Shown: positions 19,738-31,750, counted from the first letter of the stretch. The stretch is DNA of 64,000 nucleotides from Adiantum capillus-veneris (GCA_014529385.2 CM043969.1:21453946-21517945), one strand, 5' to 3'. Notes: generated by a model from the letters alone, not told the origin. Numbers and translations are program-made.

Positions 19738-22629
19738 ATTAGAATAGCAGAAGAGGACCAACAAAAAACCACCTTCATCACACCTTGGGGATGTTTTGCA
19801 TTCAGAGTAACGCCTTTAGGGCTCACCAATGCTCCTAGCACCTTCATGAGATTCACAATATTTGTATTTCAGCCATTCTTTGGAAAATCTATAAGAGTCT
19901 TTATGGATGATTTATGTATTTATAGTTGTAGATCACTTCACTGCCAAAGGTTGAAGAGGGGCTTAAGAGGCTCCATCAATTTGGGAGACAACTCAACCCA
20001 GAGAAGTGTCATATCGATGAATCTCAGGTGGTTTTTCTAGGCCATGTGGTTTATTCACAAGGAATTCAAGTGGATCCCTCTAAAGTAGAGGCCCTTTTGT
20101 CATTATTTCCACCAACAACAACTAAGGAGCTAATGACCTTCAACCACAAAGTGAGGTACATGTCTCACTTCATCCATCTCCTAGTAGAAGCCATCGCCCC
20201 TTTGCATAGGTTGGCAAGCCAATCTACATTTGAATGGGGGAGGGAACATGAAAAATGTTTTGAGGAAGTGAAGGGAATTCTTAGCTCTCTCCCAATCCTA
20301 ATGCCACCAGATCCAAAGGAGACCTACTATGTCACTCCAAGTGTAGGTTTCGAAGCAATTGGTGTTGTTTTGATGCAAAAAGATCCTTAAACATCATACA
20401 TGAGGCCGATCTATTTTGCAAGCAAGGTGATGACTCCGGCCGAGAAGGGATACACTGAAATGGAGAAAGTGGTCTTTGCAATCTTGTTTGCGGTAAGGAA
20501 GTTTCGATCGTATCTTCTCCTTGTGCCATTTGTTTTTCTCACCTTAGAGCACAATCTACCATATGTAGTACAACACATGAGCCTCTCATCTAGAATAACA
20601 AAGTGGGTGCTTGAACTCCAAGAATTTGAATACACTTTCCTTGTAGAAGATAGCACAAGAGCAGGACTTGCAGACATTCTCACCTACAAAGTGAGAGAAA
20701 GGGAAGGATCACGACTACAAAGAGAGGAAGGCTCAAAACAGTTCAAAGTGAAGGAGATTGATAATGCCCATACTTTATGCTTTGACGGAGCTTATCAACG
20801 CCAACAAGACAAAGCAGCAGAGGGGATCATCATTTTGAACCCACAAAAGGAGGTAATGGTTAGAAAAGGTATCACTCTACCCAATGTTCACTCTAACAAT
20901 GAGGCTGAGTATGCTGCTCTAACCCTTGGGTTAGAAGAATGCAAAGAATTAGGCATACAAAGAATTATTATAAAAGGTGATTCTTTGCTAGTGTTCAGGC
21001 AAATCCAAGGGACTTGGAGGTGCAAGAATCGTACATTGTTTGAGTGGCTTAGTAGTGTAAGAGCTTTGATGAAGGGTTTTAAAGAAACACAGGTACAACA
21101 CATTGTGAGAACTCATAACAAGGAAGTAGACTTACTCGCAAATGAAAATCTTCAAATGGCGGTAGGAGGTGTGAAACTATATGAACCCAAATATCAAGGT
21201 CAAGAGGAGCTAAAAGACATTATCTTCTTTCTACAAGCAAGTGAGTGTCCCAAACACTTAGACAAGGTGCAAAGACATAGACTAGTTAAGAAGGCCACAC
21301 CTTACCAGTTGATCGGGGATGATTTATATCACAAAGGGAAAGATTTGGTCTTGAGAAGAGTACCAGGTGTGCAAGAGATAGAGAAAATTCTTCTTTCATG
21401 TCATGATGATGTCTGTGGTGGTCACTTTTCTCAAGATATTACAAGTAGGAAGATTTTACAAGCAGGGTTTATTTGGCCGAGCTTACACCGTGATGTCCAA
21501 TATTGGTGTAAGGCATGTAAGCCATGCCAAATTGCTGGGGATAGATGACTAACATATGAGCCTCGAGTCCCAATAATATCTTATGGCCCTTTTGAAAAGT
21601 GGGGTGTGGATGCAATAGGTCCCCTACCTCGTACTTCTACAGGGAAGGTTTTCATCATCATGGGTGTTGACTACATGACACGATGGGCGGAAGCAACAAG
21701 CACAACCCGAATCACAGCTGAAGAGGTATCAAAGTTTATTTTTGACCATATTTGTAGTAGGTTTGGAACACCCCTAGAAATCTTATCAGATTGAGGCCCG
21801 GGTTTTAGGGCTAACCTTCTGAATGATCTCTTGAGGAGGTTAAAAGTGAAACACCTGCATTCCACACCCTACTATCCTCAATGCAATAGATTGGTGGAAA
21901 AAGTGAATGGAATGATATGTAAGATCATTTCTAAGAAGGTTGTGGACCAGCCTAATGATTGGGATCGCCATTTGACGGCTGCTCTTTGGGCGTATAGGAC
22001 ATCTTTCAAGGTATCTACCCAATTCACCCCTTTTCATCTAGTTTATGGACAGGAGGACTTCTCCCCATTGAGGTAGAGCTCTCAAGCTTGCGTGTTCTTG
22101 CAAGAGTGGAAAAAAAAACCAAAAGAGGTTCTACATGAAAGGATCTTAGATCTCCAATGACTTGAGCTAGATAGAGAAGAGTCCATTTGATCACTACATC
22201 ACCAAAGCGACAAGCCAAAGGGACAAAATCAACAAGAAGCTCAAGGGGAAAGGATTGAAGGAAGGTATGTTGGTTCTTCGCTATGATAACCGACTTGATA
22301 CTCGACTTGATAAAAAGTTTTTGCAAAGATGGGAGGGACCTTTCATGATAAAAACAAAGTTTGGGAATGGTAGTTACAGATTAGCAGATTTATCAGGAAA
22401 ACTCCACAAGACCAGAGTCAATGGATGGAGATTAAAGCCCTACTTTCAACGTATCAATCCGTTGATAGGAAGTCATTTGCCTACATCGTCTAAGCTCCAA
22501 ATTGGCATGGCTCCCTTTGGCTTGGCAAATGCTCCACCTATTTTTAAAGCTTTGATGTGCAAAGAAGAACCAGCTTTGGAATCTGAACATACCCAAGGCA
22601 ACCCTCCCATCTCCGATTTATGGGATTGA
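19738..22629 (+). pseudogene. pol: Tat-1 rest of pol: reverse transcriptase, two RNase H domains, integrase (broken)
   Basis: Homologous throughout to Tat-2 pol but disrupted. Reverse transcriptase continues with GLTNAPSTF and FMDD, then a one-base frameshift near 19947. Stops follow at 20388 (Gln in Tat-2), 21546 and 21792 (Arg in Tat-2), and a further frameshift lies near 22060. The gypsy-type RNase H is around 20400-20690. The archaeal-type RNase H (LCFDGAYQ, SNNEAEYAALTLGLE, KGDSLL) is at about 20770-21150. Integrase zinc motif and core span about 21390-22076, and the C-terminal domain 22255-22480. The last 50 codons, after the integrase end, resemble no known domain. Confidence 0.88.
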
Positions 22630-22680
22630 GGTAATGAAAAGCAGGTCTAATGGAGTAAAAGAGTGTATGACACTCCTATT

Positions 22681-22747
22681 GAAAAAAAAAAGAGTGGAAA
22701 AGGAAAAATGACAAAAAAAAGAAAAAAAAAGAAGAAAAAGAAGCAAC
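22681..22747 (+). repeat. A/G-rich low-complexity tract before the Tat-1 polypurine tract
   Basis: Runs of A with scattered G between the end of pol and the polypurine tract. It has no equivalent in Tat-2, where pol ends almost at the LTR. Confidence 0.8.
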
Positions 22748-22779
22748 ACCATCCTCCTAAAGATATGAATATCTTTAGG

Positions 22780-22797
22780 CTTGGGGGAGGGCTAATA
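22780..22797 (+). other. polypurine tract of Tat-1
   Basis: CTTGGGGGAGGGCTAATA immediately precedes the TG of the 3' LTR and shares its core with the Tat-2 tract at 15451. Confidence 0.85.
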
Positions 22798-24872
22798 TGA
22801 GTGGCATAAAATGGTAACCATCTTTTTGCAACATTTTTCAGCCTACTCAACGTCCTCTTCCTCATATGTGTATATATTTTTCTACGCTATTAAGTTATCT
22901 AGAGTAAATTCCCCCTCTTCGTTTAACCTTTGTGGTGACATATACATTGTACTCTTCCCAAAAATGTCAACTTAGTCATATATTTATATTACCACCCTTT
23001 TCTTTTTTGCTTTGTAGATAAAAGTAAGCATACAATAACCAACTATCTACCCCCAAACTTTCTTACCTCTTGTGAATTAGTAGTAGAAAAATAATATATC
23101 CATATTCCATCCCATATAGATAAATTACCATGGAAAATCAACTCTCCACTTGTCTTTACCAAAGATTATGGTCCATCTCTACAAGTCTTCTATGCCCCCT
23201 ACATAGGTGGCCCAATATCTCTTAAGAATATACATATAGTTTTTCTCCTTTCAAAAAGACTCAAATTTGTATATTCTTTTCACAAGCAAATAATATTGGG
23301 CCCTCCTCTATTTGTTTAAGCATCATAACCTTTTGAAAAAGCATGATTCCCCTTGGATGCATACAAGCAAAGGGCCCATACAAGAAGACTTGGAAGCAAA
23401 AGGTTCCCTAGCCTAGTGTGGACCTTCCAAACCGAATTCCTTGGTGCATGGGTGTGAAGAATAGTCCAAATTCATATCAAACATGTTGAAAAGGTCAAAT
23501 TTTCCTTTTGAAGCATGTCATTCCAAGCTACATGTAAAAAGTTATGGTCAAAATAGTGTAAATCTGTCAGATTCGCAGCAAAAGGGAACTGTAAATCAAG
23601 TAAATCAAGAGGGTGAGATCTTATTTTTCCCCTACTCATCTTCTAGAAGAGCAATGAGTGTTCAAGGTCACTTGCATGTGATGGGACCAACCTAAAGATG
23701 CTTTCTAAATGCCAAGACAGACAAGTTGAGATACCCCGCAGGAGCCACCCTTAGGGCCTCATGGTGGGGCCCACCTACATTATGCACCCCTATGGAGCCT
23801 TCACGGTCTAAAATGATTTTTTTGGTGAATAAATAGTCCCTTTTATGTCCAATATTCAATGAGTGGTCAAAGGACATTAATTAGGGCTAATTACTCACCC
23901 TAATTAAGTGTAGCATAATCCCACTCCTACACAACTATGAATAGACCCCCTTGGAGAGACTCAAGGACACACACCTATATTTTCAACTTCATGTTGTTTC
24001 TTGATCAATAGTAGAGAAAACCCCAACTCTCCCTCTTTCACATCCCCCCTCCTAACCCTCCTCTTTGGAGGAAGTGCAACTCTATCCTCCACTCTTTCTA
24101 TTCTACAATCTCTTACTCCATCAACCCAATAAATCATTTGTAGCACCTCAATAACTTGTAAATACATCATGATCTCTCTCATGGTTATGTTAATGATCAT
24201 TAAATCATCTTCAAAAATTTCAAGTGTCGCAATTCGTGATGGTTAGCCAGCGTCTGTCCTCCCCTTAAAAGGTGTGCAAGAAATCAAGTAAGTATTCTAT
24301 TCTCAATTTACCATTGGTTTGTTTCTCCACACTTATTCAATTGGTCTAAAGAAATTTCTCACTCCAACTCTCTTTTGCTTCATTACATATGCATGTGGCT
24401 ACCTCTCATGGTGATTTTATTTGTGTCACGGCATTGCATAGATGGAGATGAGATCTCTATGCAAAGTGTGTTAGTTTGATGTAAGTGATTCTCTTGTGTG
24501 TTTGAGAGGCAAGTCTTGTGCGCATGATTTTTTGATGAGTTCTTGAGAGAGGAGGAGTTTGGATGTATTATGGGTATTCTTATGGGGAGAAGGTGAATGC
24601 TATTCCACAAATTGCATATTTCATTTGATGCACGGCATTGGGTTGCATAATCGTTGATGGTGTTCAAGTGTCCAAAGTGTATATAGAGTAAGGGGGCTTT
24701 CAAAGAGTGTTGCTTGAGTGGGTGAGTGCAAGTGTTATTTTGATTGGTTTCCTTCTCCACTCCCAAAAGAAGGTGGTGCCCCAAGTAGTGTGCGTACCTC
24801 TTTACGAACATTTTGTGAGGGTAGGCCCATTGGTTTGGGTTTAGAGGCCCCATTTCAAAAAGCTCGCCCTCA
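22798..24872 (+). repeat. 3' LTR of Tat-1
   Basis: Nearly identical to 1925-3994, with about 17 differences by eye over roughly 2,070 bp, including a small indel near 23020. It ends GCTCGCCCTCA and is followed by ATAG (24873-24876), the target duplication. Confidence 0.93.
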
Positions 24873-26030
24873 ATAGATTGACATGGATATCATATGCATG
24901 GTTATGACTGCTTTCCACCTTTCTAGGTAAAAACTAGCGCAATGTTCTAGGGAGGTGAAGTGCAGATGTGATGCATCAACTTTGCATGGTTGGATGTTGT
25001 CAAAATTGGATTTTTATATCATGATAAGTTGTTGGTCGGACTCTTTTTATGCATGAAAGAATCATATCTTAACGGTCACATATGTGCGGACTCCGATTGA
25101 TTGTAGGGGATGTGTCAAACTCCAAGTGTGGAAGTTGGTTCAGTGTGATTATGATTTATGGTTAAGGGCTGAGATTCCCTCATGGATTGTGGTCGAAAAT
25201 TTATGGTGGAAGCTGGTGTGGCTTATGGTTGTTTTTTTGGATTTGGTAATGCTATCAAAATGCTGCCGAAATTTTTGCAACCATGTTATGTTCTAAAGTG
25301 GTTATGCAGGATTGGTCGTGCCTCACCCAAGTAGGGTGGAGTGTTCACCCATGTGATGTAATTGGATTATGGTTTTTGGGATAGGATCATGAAGTGATGA
25401 AGATGGTTTATGGTAGACTTGTAAGGGTAGAGACCCTGTATAGTCTAGCTGCTTGGAAAAAAATGTTTCTGCATATGTAAAGTGCTATTGTGATTGGACT
25501 CATGTGTTATGTTTCTCATGTCATCGTCGCTACAAGACTAGGATCACCTACATCGCTTAGCCTTAGACTAAAGGGTCATTCACTTGGGGCTTTTTGGATC
25601 GGGGGTGTTGCCTAGGTCTTCTTCTTTTTGTTAGTCTTGTCTACACGGTTAGTGCGTCGGGGGTTGATTGACCTACACGGCTAACACGTCGGGGATTTTG
25701 CCTTGGCTTTGCCTAAACACCCAATGCTGGGCATCAAAGAGACGTGGCGCCTAAACTGGTATGGTTGGTGTTGATACCCTACCACCTCCTGGTACTTGGG
25801 ATCCTTTCAAAGCTCGGGTTCATGGAGAGAGGCGAAGTAGCCTCAGCCTATCTCTGGCTCAAGTAGGTTGAAGTTGTTCTAGCTCACTCCCGACGAAGTG
25901 AAATTCTCTCTCTCCGTAGTAGAGTGGAACTGGACGGGTGGACCGGTCAGTCCCTACACAGGGTGCAGTGCTTTGCTAGCTATTTTGTCATAAACTTTTT
26001 GATGTTATGGTATACCCAGATTTTGTCATT

Positions 26031-26318
26031 GGGTGAAAGCATGTTAACCTGTCGTGCTTTTTGTGCTAGTTAGCAGTTTCAAGTTAGCACATCTTCGAAA
26101 AGTTGGGCGTCCAGTAAATTTTTTACAAATAATATCAAAATTTGTCGGAGGTTTTACATTTGGATTCCTTGTTTCAAGTGATTTCTATTGATATATCATA
26201 TGTCATAGATCTTGGATATGTAGCTCAAGTTATTGTACTAGTTAGCATATGTCAAAATTGTGCTAGTTAGCATTGTCCGGGACATGAAAAAGCATGATAG
26301 GTTAACATGCTTTCACCC
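26031..26318. mobile_element. MITE-like element with about 33-bp terminal inverted repeats
   Basis: The left end begins GGGTGAAAGCATGTTAACCT; the right end is its near-exact reverse complement, ending in CACCC at 26318. The arms agree over about 33 bp and bracket some 220 bp of AT-rich DNA with repeated CTAGTTAGCA motifs. There is no coding capacity. A target duplication is not clear (ATT on the left, TATT on the right), so the superfamily is not assigned. Confidence 0.6.
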
Positions 26319-26420
26319 TATTGCATTAATACATGGTTTTTTGTTCCCTTTAGATGAGCATTTAAAGATTCTTTGTTCTCATCTTCTCATGTCTCTATGC
26401 ACTCTATTTCACCCTCCACT

Positions 26421-26423
<3 letters not shown>

Positions 26424-26483
<60 letters not shown>
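26424..26483. repeat. CT microsatellite
   Basis: About 29 uninterrupted CT units. Confidence 0.97.
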
Positions 26484-26486
<3 letters not shown>

Positions 26487-26944
26487 TGCAACGCTGTGTA
26501 CACATATATTCACCCTCCACAATGTTATACTTTTCTTGAGTATGCTATCATTCATAACAACCATTCAGGGGTAGCACTAGTGACTAGGTAACTCTAGATG
26601 CAGTTCGTCTCATGGCCTAAACTCCATGCTTGGTCGGGCGCTGAGAACTCCTCCCATTTACAAATGCTTTCGCAAATCTGATGTATATTGAAAATTGTAT
26701 AAAGGTGTAAATTGTATATTTTGTGCATAGACCCTTGGGGAGGGATATCTCTCAATCCCAATTTAGTAACTTTGGAGAAGGGTAGCTGCCTCTGCTCTCT
26801 TTTGTTCTCTTTGAGGGAGGGTGTGCTAGCTTGAGAGAGGCGTGCACTAGCAATGTCACTAGTGCCCCCTTGGCACATTTTGAATTTTTGAATTTTTTTA
26901 TTTTTGATCCCCTTTTTCACTACCCTCTACCACCTTCCTCTGGT

Positions 26945-27390
26945 CTTTGACTGCCTCTAATTTCCACTTTGATTCTACCTTTGTCAGATCCTTAATTGCC
27001 CACTCTCCTTTGCAACCTTTGGGATTTCCCACACCCTATCACACTTAAGCCCCTTACCCCTCTCTTATGGGCTTGTCCTCCTTTGATGGCTCAAACTTGC
27101 TCTCCATCTGCCCACTTTGGAACCTTCCTTTTTTATCGGCCTTTGACAACCCTCTTGGACCGCCTCTAATTTCCACATTGATTCTACCTTTGTCAAATCC
27201 TTAATTGCCCACTCTCCTTTGCAACCTTCGGGATTTCCCACACCCTATCACACTTAAGCCCCTTACCCCTCTCTTATGGGCTTGTCCTCCTTTGATGGCT
27301 CGGACTTGCTCTCCATCTGCCCACTTTGGAACCTTCCTTTTTTATCGGCCTTTGACAACCCTCTTGGACCGCCTCCATTTGAACTTCCCC
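26945..27390. repeat. tandem duplication, unit about 219 bp
   Basis: Two near-identical copies lie in direct orientation; GCCTCTAATTTCC recurs at 26953 and 27172, an offset of 219 bp. A third unit starts at about 27369 and diverges after a few bases. The copies differ by only a few substitutions, so the duplication is recent. No function recognised. Confidence 0.85.
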
Positions 27391-28474
27391 TTGGTTGGTC
27401 TTTAACTGGCTTTGGAACTCCCTTTCAGTCTCATATGTTCTCGGGGGCACTAGCGAGGTCACTAGTGCTCCCCTTCTTGCCTTCAATTTTTGATCCAAAA
27501 GGGTCGGGCCCCACTGGGCCCTACCGCAGGAACACTCCCCATCGGAATGCCACATCATCACTGTGCACTACCACCACCACTCCACTGCGATCGCTTCCTG
27601 TTTTCCAAAACCGATGAGGACGCCACTGAGCGGCGCTATGTGCCCGATGGACCACCACCCCCCTCGTGCGCAACGTCCGCGAAGAAGCGCCATCGTTAGC
27701 GTTGGAGAGAGCTCTCTCTCATTCTCAGACATCCAATGAGGGCACTGTTCTTGGTATTATACATTGACTTTGTTACTCCCACTAGCGCATCTGGATTGTT
27801 GAAGGTCATGTGGTATGCCATGATGGACCTGGCCTTAGAATTCCCCCAAACTCCACAAAATCCATCAAAAAAATTTCCTTGGATTTCCTTGTTTTCAATC
27901 TCTTCTAGACCCCTTCTTGGTGATTGGACAACGGAGCTGTAAAGCCCGACCACTAGTCCTTGTTGCCAACTCTAACCTGCCTGGTCTTTGCCTCACTTCG
28001 ATTTTCTTTGGCCCTCTTTCCGAGGTTGTCCAAATTGCCAAAATCAAATTAGCACCATGACGTCGGGAACGCACATCGATTTCAATCTGCGTTATCTCCT
28101 TGATATGGGCTCCAATTGACAAGCCGTGACTTCTTATGGCCTTCCCTTGTGCATACAACGCATATGAACCTTGGCAAAGACCTAAAAACTCCAAATGGCA
28201 CACATATTGAGGCAGCCCGCCGACTGACATATACTACAACCCCGGAAAATCTTTAATGGCCATAACTTGCAATCTAGAGCTCTTATTGAAGATCCGAGAA
28301 GATCGGCATGGCCCACAATTTGAGCTCTTCATGTATATCCACTCAACTCGGTTCTACCCATTTGTCTCCAACTGCCCTACCCGTCAGGGACCTACAACAC
28401 CTTCCATTTTTAAACTGGCATAACTTTCACATCGAGGCTCCGTTTTGAGGAGCCATCTGGACCAGTTTGCACAG

Positions 28475-28947
28475 TGGAATTGGAGCTGATCTCTTGAGAC
28501 AGCTAATTCCAGTGTTAGAAGATTTTAGCTACTAGTGTAGGAAGATTTCAGACAATTGACTGGACAGGAATCAGAAACTAGACTGGAATTTGGATACTGA
28601 AATAAGAATCAGACTTATGTACTGGAAATAAGGTTCAGATTCAGAAGACTGGACGAGAAGTAAGTATAACTGGAATACATGCCATGATTGGAATTACAGA
28701 TCAAGATTACACCGAATATGATTTACAGAGATAAATTACAGCCGACAATACTGCCAATGATTCTCAAGTACAAGTATAGCCAAGGAGTTAACCTAAATGA
28801 TAACAATTGCCAACCCGATTACAATGTAATGGGCCCTATTTATACACTTCGGGTTTACTGTAGTAATTACCATAGTAACTACTAAGTAATTCGTTGCCCA
28901 TCTCCTAAGAAGACGTTCCCACACAGTGAACTATCCCGCCATCTACA
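28475..28947 (-). repeat. 3' LTR of Gyp-3
   Basis: Matches 38889-39373 with scattered substitutions; the other copy has about 12 extra bases in a TCAGATTC-rich stretch. On the minus strand it starts TGTAGATGG and ends CCAATTCCA. Confidence 0.93.
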
Positions 28948-28965
28948 TCCTTCCCTTCTTTCTTG
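28948..28965 (-). other. polypurine tract of Gyp-3
   Basis: On the minus strand, AAGAAAGAAGGGAAGGA runs directly into the TGTAG start of the 3' LTR. This fixes the direction of the element. Confidence 0.85.
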
Positions 28966-29240
28966 AATTTTGGCAAGATTTCAAGATTTTTGAAAAAATT
29001 CCCCTTTCTGATTCTGATGTGAGACTGAAAAATCCATCATCTGGTTCTGATGTTGAGAATCCGGCTTGACCACTGACAGAATGGCCATACAAAGATTGCG
29101 AGTAGGCAGTTGAAAAGGCCAAGTATTGCAAGAGGCAGCTGAAAAGGCCAAGGTGGAGCTCTCACCAGGACAAGGTAGAGCTCTCGTCTCCACCTGCCTG
29201 CGGCGGAGGAGAAAAGTTGCCACAGAATTCTGAGATGGAA

Positions 29241-29792
29241 CTACCCAGTATCGTTCCATTGGACCGTCTTCCGTTTGCCCTTTGACCTGGAGGGTGCCTG
29301 AGAAGTCCCAGTACCAGCATTCTCCTTCTGAATCAGTCGGTAAATGGCCTCCTGCTCAAGCTGATCCCGCCGGTCGATGGTCATCTCTACTTCATAAGGC
29401 GTGAGGGAATGATAGGTTTTGGTGTCAGGATCATAGAGTGTACGCCTGCCCTTGCTAATTCTGGTTCTGGACAGCTTATGACAATGCGAAGCAATATGGA
29501 TCCATCCTTCTGGAAGAGGCTGATTAGTTTTGACTCGAGCTTCGATAAGAATCTCAGCCATCTCCCTGTACTGTGGTGCCAGACCCGGCTTTGCTGCAAT
29601 GTCTTTTTCAGGAAATTTAGAAGATTCTACACTAAGTTGTAGCAACTGATTAGTAATCCTGGTCAGTCCTCTGACTTGAATCTTCCACTGTCCCATACAC
29701 AGCTGGATCATATGCATCTCCTCTTTCAGTGCCTGAATATCATTGATTTGGAGAGCATCATTGAACAGCGTTTGCCAAGTCTTCCATTCCAC
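29241..29792 (-). CDS. Gyp-3 3' ORF, last segment (183 aa, unknown function)
   Basis: An intact 183-codon frame starting at ATG 29792, the last coding segment before the 3' LTR. The product is charged and helix-prone, with an Arg/Asp/Glu-rich stretch (TIDRRDQLEQEA) and a basic end (SRSKGKRKT). Frames upstream on the same strand (29799-33156) are similar in composition and were probably one long ORF with this one. It is not homologous to gag or pol as far as I can see. Position after integrase matches the extra 3' ORFs known in Athila and Ogre elements. Confidence 0.5.
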   Translation of the reverse strand: MEWKTWQTLFNDALQINDIQALKEEMHMIQLCMGQWKIQVRGLTRITNQLLQLSVESSKFPEKDIAAKPGLAPQYREMAEILIEARVKTNQPLPEGWIHIASHCHKLSRTRISKGRRTLYDPDTKTYHSLTPYEVEMTIDRRDQLEQEAIYRLIQKENAGTGTSQAPSRSKGKRKTVQWNDTG

Positions 29793-31671
29793 AGTCGATC
29801 ACTCATACCAATCCTGAAGCTCATCAGTGATTTTGAAGTATGTAAGGCGATCAAATGGTTTTGGATGTTGAGGATACAGTGCTGGAAAGAATCTTGGTAG
29901 CTCTGTTTCTCTTGCTGGAACAGTATACAAGAGAATTGGAGAATCAGGCACAAATTCTAAGAAATTGAGAACAGCCTGGTTCTCTTGCTGCATCATCTTT
30001 CTGGTGATTCTCACTAGCTGGAACAATGTTCAGAGAGCAGTTGCATGTGCTCCGACTGAAATTCTAGTTTGAGGTCCTTTGCTAGTGGTTGTCTGGTCCT
30101 CAAGAATGGATTTGACTCTCTGATCCAAAATACCTCTGGCAGTTTGCATTTGCACCAAAACATCCTTGAGTTGTACCCTAACATCTTTCATACATCGGTA
30201 AGTTAGTTTGTTACCTAGCAGAAGTTCTAGTTCGAGGGCAAGGGAGCAACAATTTGTAGTAGACTGCCTTTGCAAGTGCGGGTTTGCCACTCTCTCGTCA
30301 GCATTGAGTATCCATTGAGGGACTCGTTCCAGCAGCTAGACTGTACTGGGATGCGCAGGTAGACGGCAAGCTTCTTTATCATGGAAAGCTGCTGATTTCC
30401 AATGTTCTACCATTTCCCTGGCTCCAACATATAGCCTTTGAAATATTTCCAAGTCAGACAAGAGATCATCATCCTCCAGATATTGTCTGGTTATGGAGGC
30501 CTGTTGATGTCTCAATTGCCTATTCAGGGTAATGAGCTGCAGTGAATGTTGATGATCAACAACTGGTCCCTCATCGTGCACCTTCATTTTCCCTTTAGCA
30601 TCCCTGCTGAGCTGGGATTGATCAGCTAGCTGATTCCCAGTGTGACTGGGCTGCTGCTCTTCAGTCTGCTGGTTACCCGGCTGATGCCCTTCATTTTGTC
30701 CTTCCTGCTGGCCTGGCTGGTCTGGCTATGATTGGTCTCCTTCAGTTGGCCTTGTCCCACCAGTACCAAGTCCTGGAGGTGGAGATGGTGGTGGGACATC
30801 ATCATCATCATTTGTATGCCCTGCTTCTTGATCATCCTCCTCCTGATCAGCTTCATCTTCCTGGTCTTTTTCTTCCTCATCCGGAGAAGTTTGCTGCTCA
30901 ATATAATCTAATATAGCTTGATTCATCAGAGCAGTATTATACTCAATCACCTTGTCCTACAAATCACTCTACATACTTTCCATCAAGGACTTCAAATTCT
31001 CTAAATTGAAAACAGCATTGCCTGATGGATTTAAAATTTCAGACAAGCTGTTATAGATGTATCTTTCAGTCAAAGAGGCCTTCAGAGCTCTATGGTGCAT
31101 TAACAGGTTTTTGAATTCCGCCCGCTTCATCCTGAGCATTGTTTCAGCCCGTTCTGCAGCTCTCAGTGCTTCATTTCGTTGATTCTTGATGATTATTATT
31201 TGAGATTCAGCCTTAGCTAGCTTTTTGTTTAAACTCATTAGTCCTTTTTGAATGAGCTTCCAGTACCCTTTGTTGTATATTCTGCTCTTTCCGGGATTTT
31301 TGGAGCTTTTCAATCTGATCTTGTGCCTCCCTCAAGTCAGTTTTAAGATAATTCACTTCATCTTCTGATCCAACATCCTCCATCAGTTGTCCCATACAAC
31401 TGACAATGGTATTCCAAGAAGACTGTATGAGGACTGAACATCTCTCTTTGCCTGTGGTTGGATGAGAATCAATAGGCTCATATATTGTCACTGTAGCCAT
31501 GTAGAGTAAAGTTGCATAATCAACTTTGCGTAGCAGAAGATGCCCTTTCAATTGTTTAGTCTGCGTTTGTTGCAACTTGTCCTGTTTTACCAGTTGCAGA
31601 ATGTTTTCAGTATCTGGAGTAGGAACTCCACCTAGCAGAGTCGAGGAAGCTGGACCTTTGCCTTTGTCCAC
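29793..31671 (-). pseudogene. Gyp-3 3' coding region, coiled-coil middle part (broken)
   Basis: A chain of overlapping frames in changing phase: 31213-31671, 30969-31313, 30726-30950, 30336-30587, 30030-30290 and 29799-30026. The products include coiled-coil segments (DLREAQDQIEKLQK; AERAETMLRMKRAEF), an Asp/Glu-rich block (DEEEKDQEDEADQEEDDQ) followed by prolines, and an aromatic segment near the end. Phase changes and stops suggest decay of one larger gene. No named family; a structural or RNA-binding accessory protein is possible but not shown. Confidence 0.45.
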
Positions 31672-31750
31672 TGAGACTGGTCTGCTATCTTCTCGGAAGT
31701 GGCTGGCTTGGCCTTATCTTTTCCAGAACCAGTAGCAACTGCACTTTGTG

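Larger units (their letters stand above)
1925..24872 (+). mobile_element. Tat-1: Tat-lineage Ty3/gypsy LTR retrotransposon, interrupted by Tat-2
   Basis: Two near-identical LTRs of about 2.07 kb (1925-3994 and 22798-24872) start TGAGTGGC and end GCTCGCCCTCA. They enclose a primer-binding site (4000), two leader ORFs, gag, protease, reverse transcriptase, RNase H, a second archaeal-type RNase H and integrase, then a polypurine tract (22780). The tetranucleotide ATAG flanks both ends (1921-1924 and 24873-24876). Tat-2 sits inside gag at 4755-17415; without it the element would be about 10.3 kb. The dual RNase H is the known hallmark of the plant Tat lineage. The coding part carries several stops and frameshifts, so the copy is not autonomous. 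Confidence 0.93.
24877..28469. other. unassigned DNA between Tat-1 and Gyp-3
   Basis: Continuation of the left flank. No protein family, RNA gene or complete element was recognised; the reading frames are short and unsupported. It contains a MITE-like hairpin (26031), a CT microsatellite (26424) and a tandem duplication (26945). The part from about 27950 to 28469 continues at 39374 beyond Gyp-3. Confidence 0.55.

Noticed and set aside
26260-26591. 104- and 72-residue frames with Ser-Leu repeats
   Set aside because: They are produced by the CT microsatellite.
27205-28230. Frames of 65 to 113 residues on both strands
   Set aside because: They overlap each other on opposite strands; some lie in the tandem duplication. 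No domain is recognisable.
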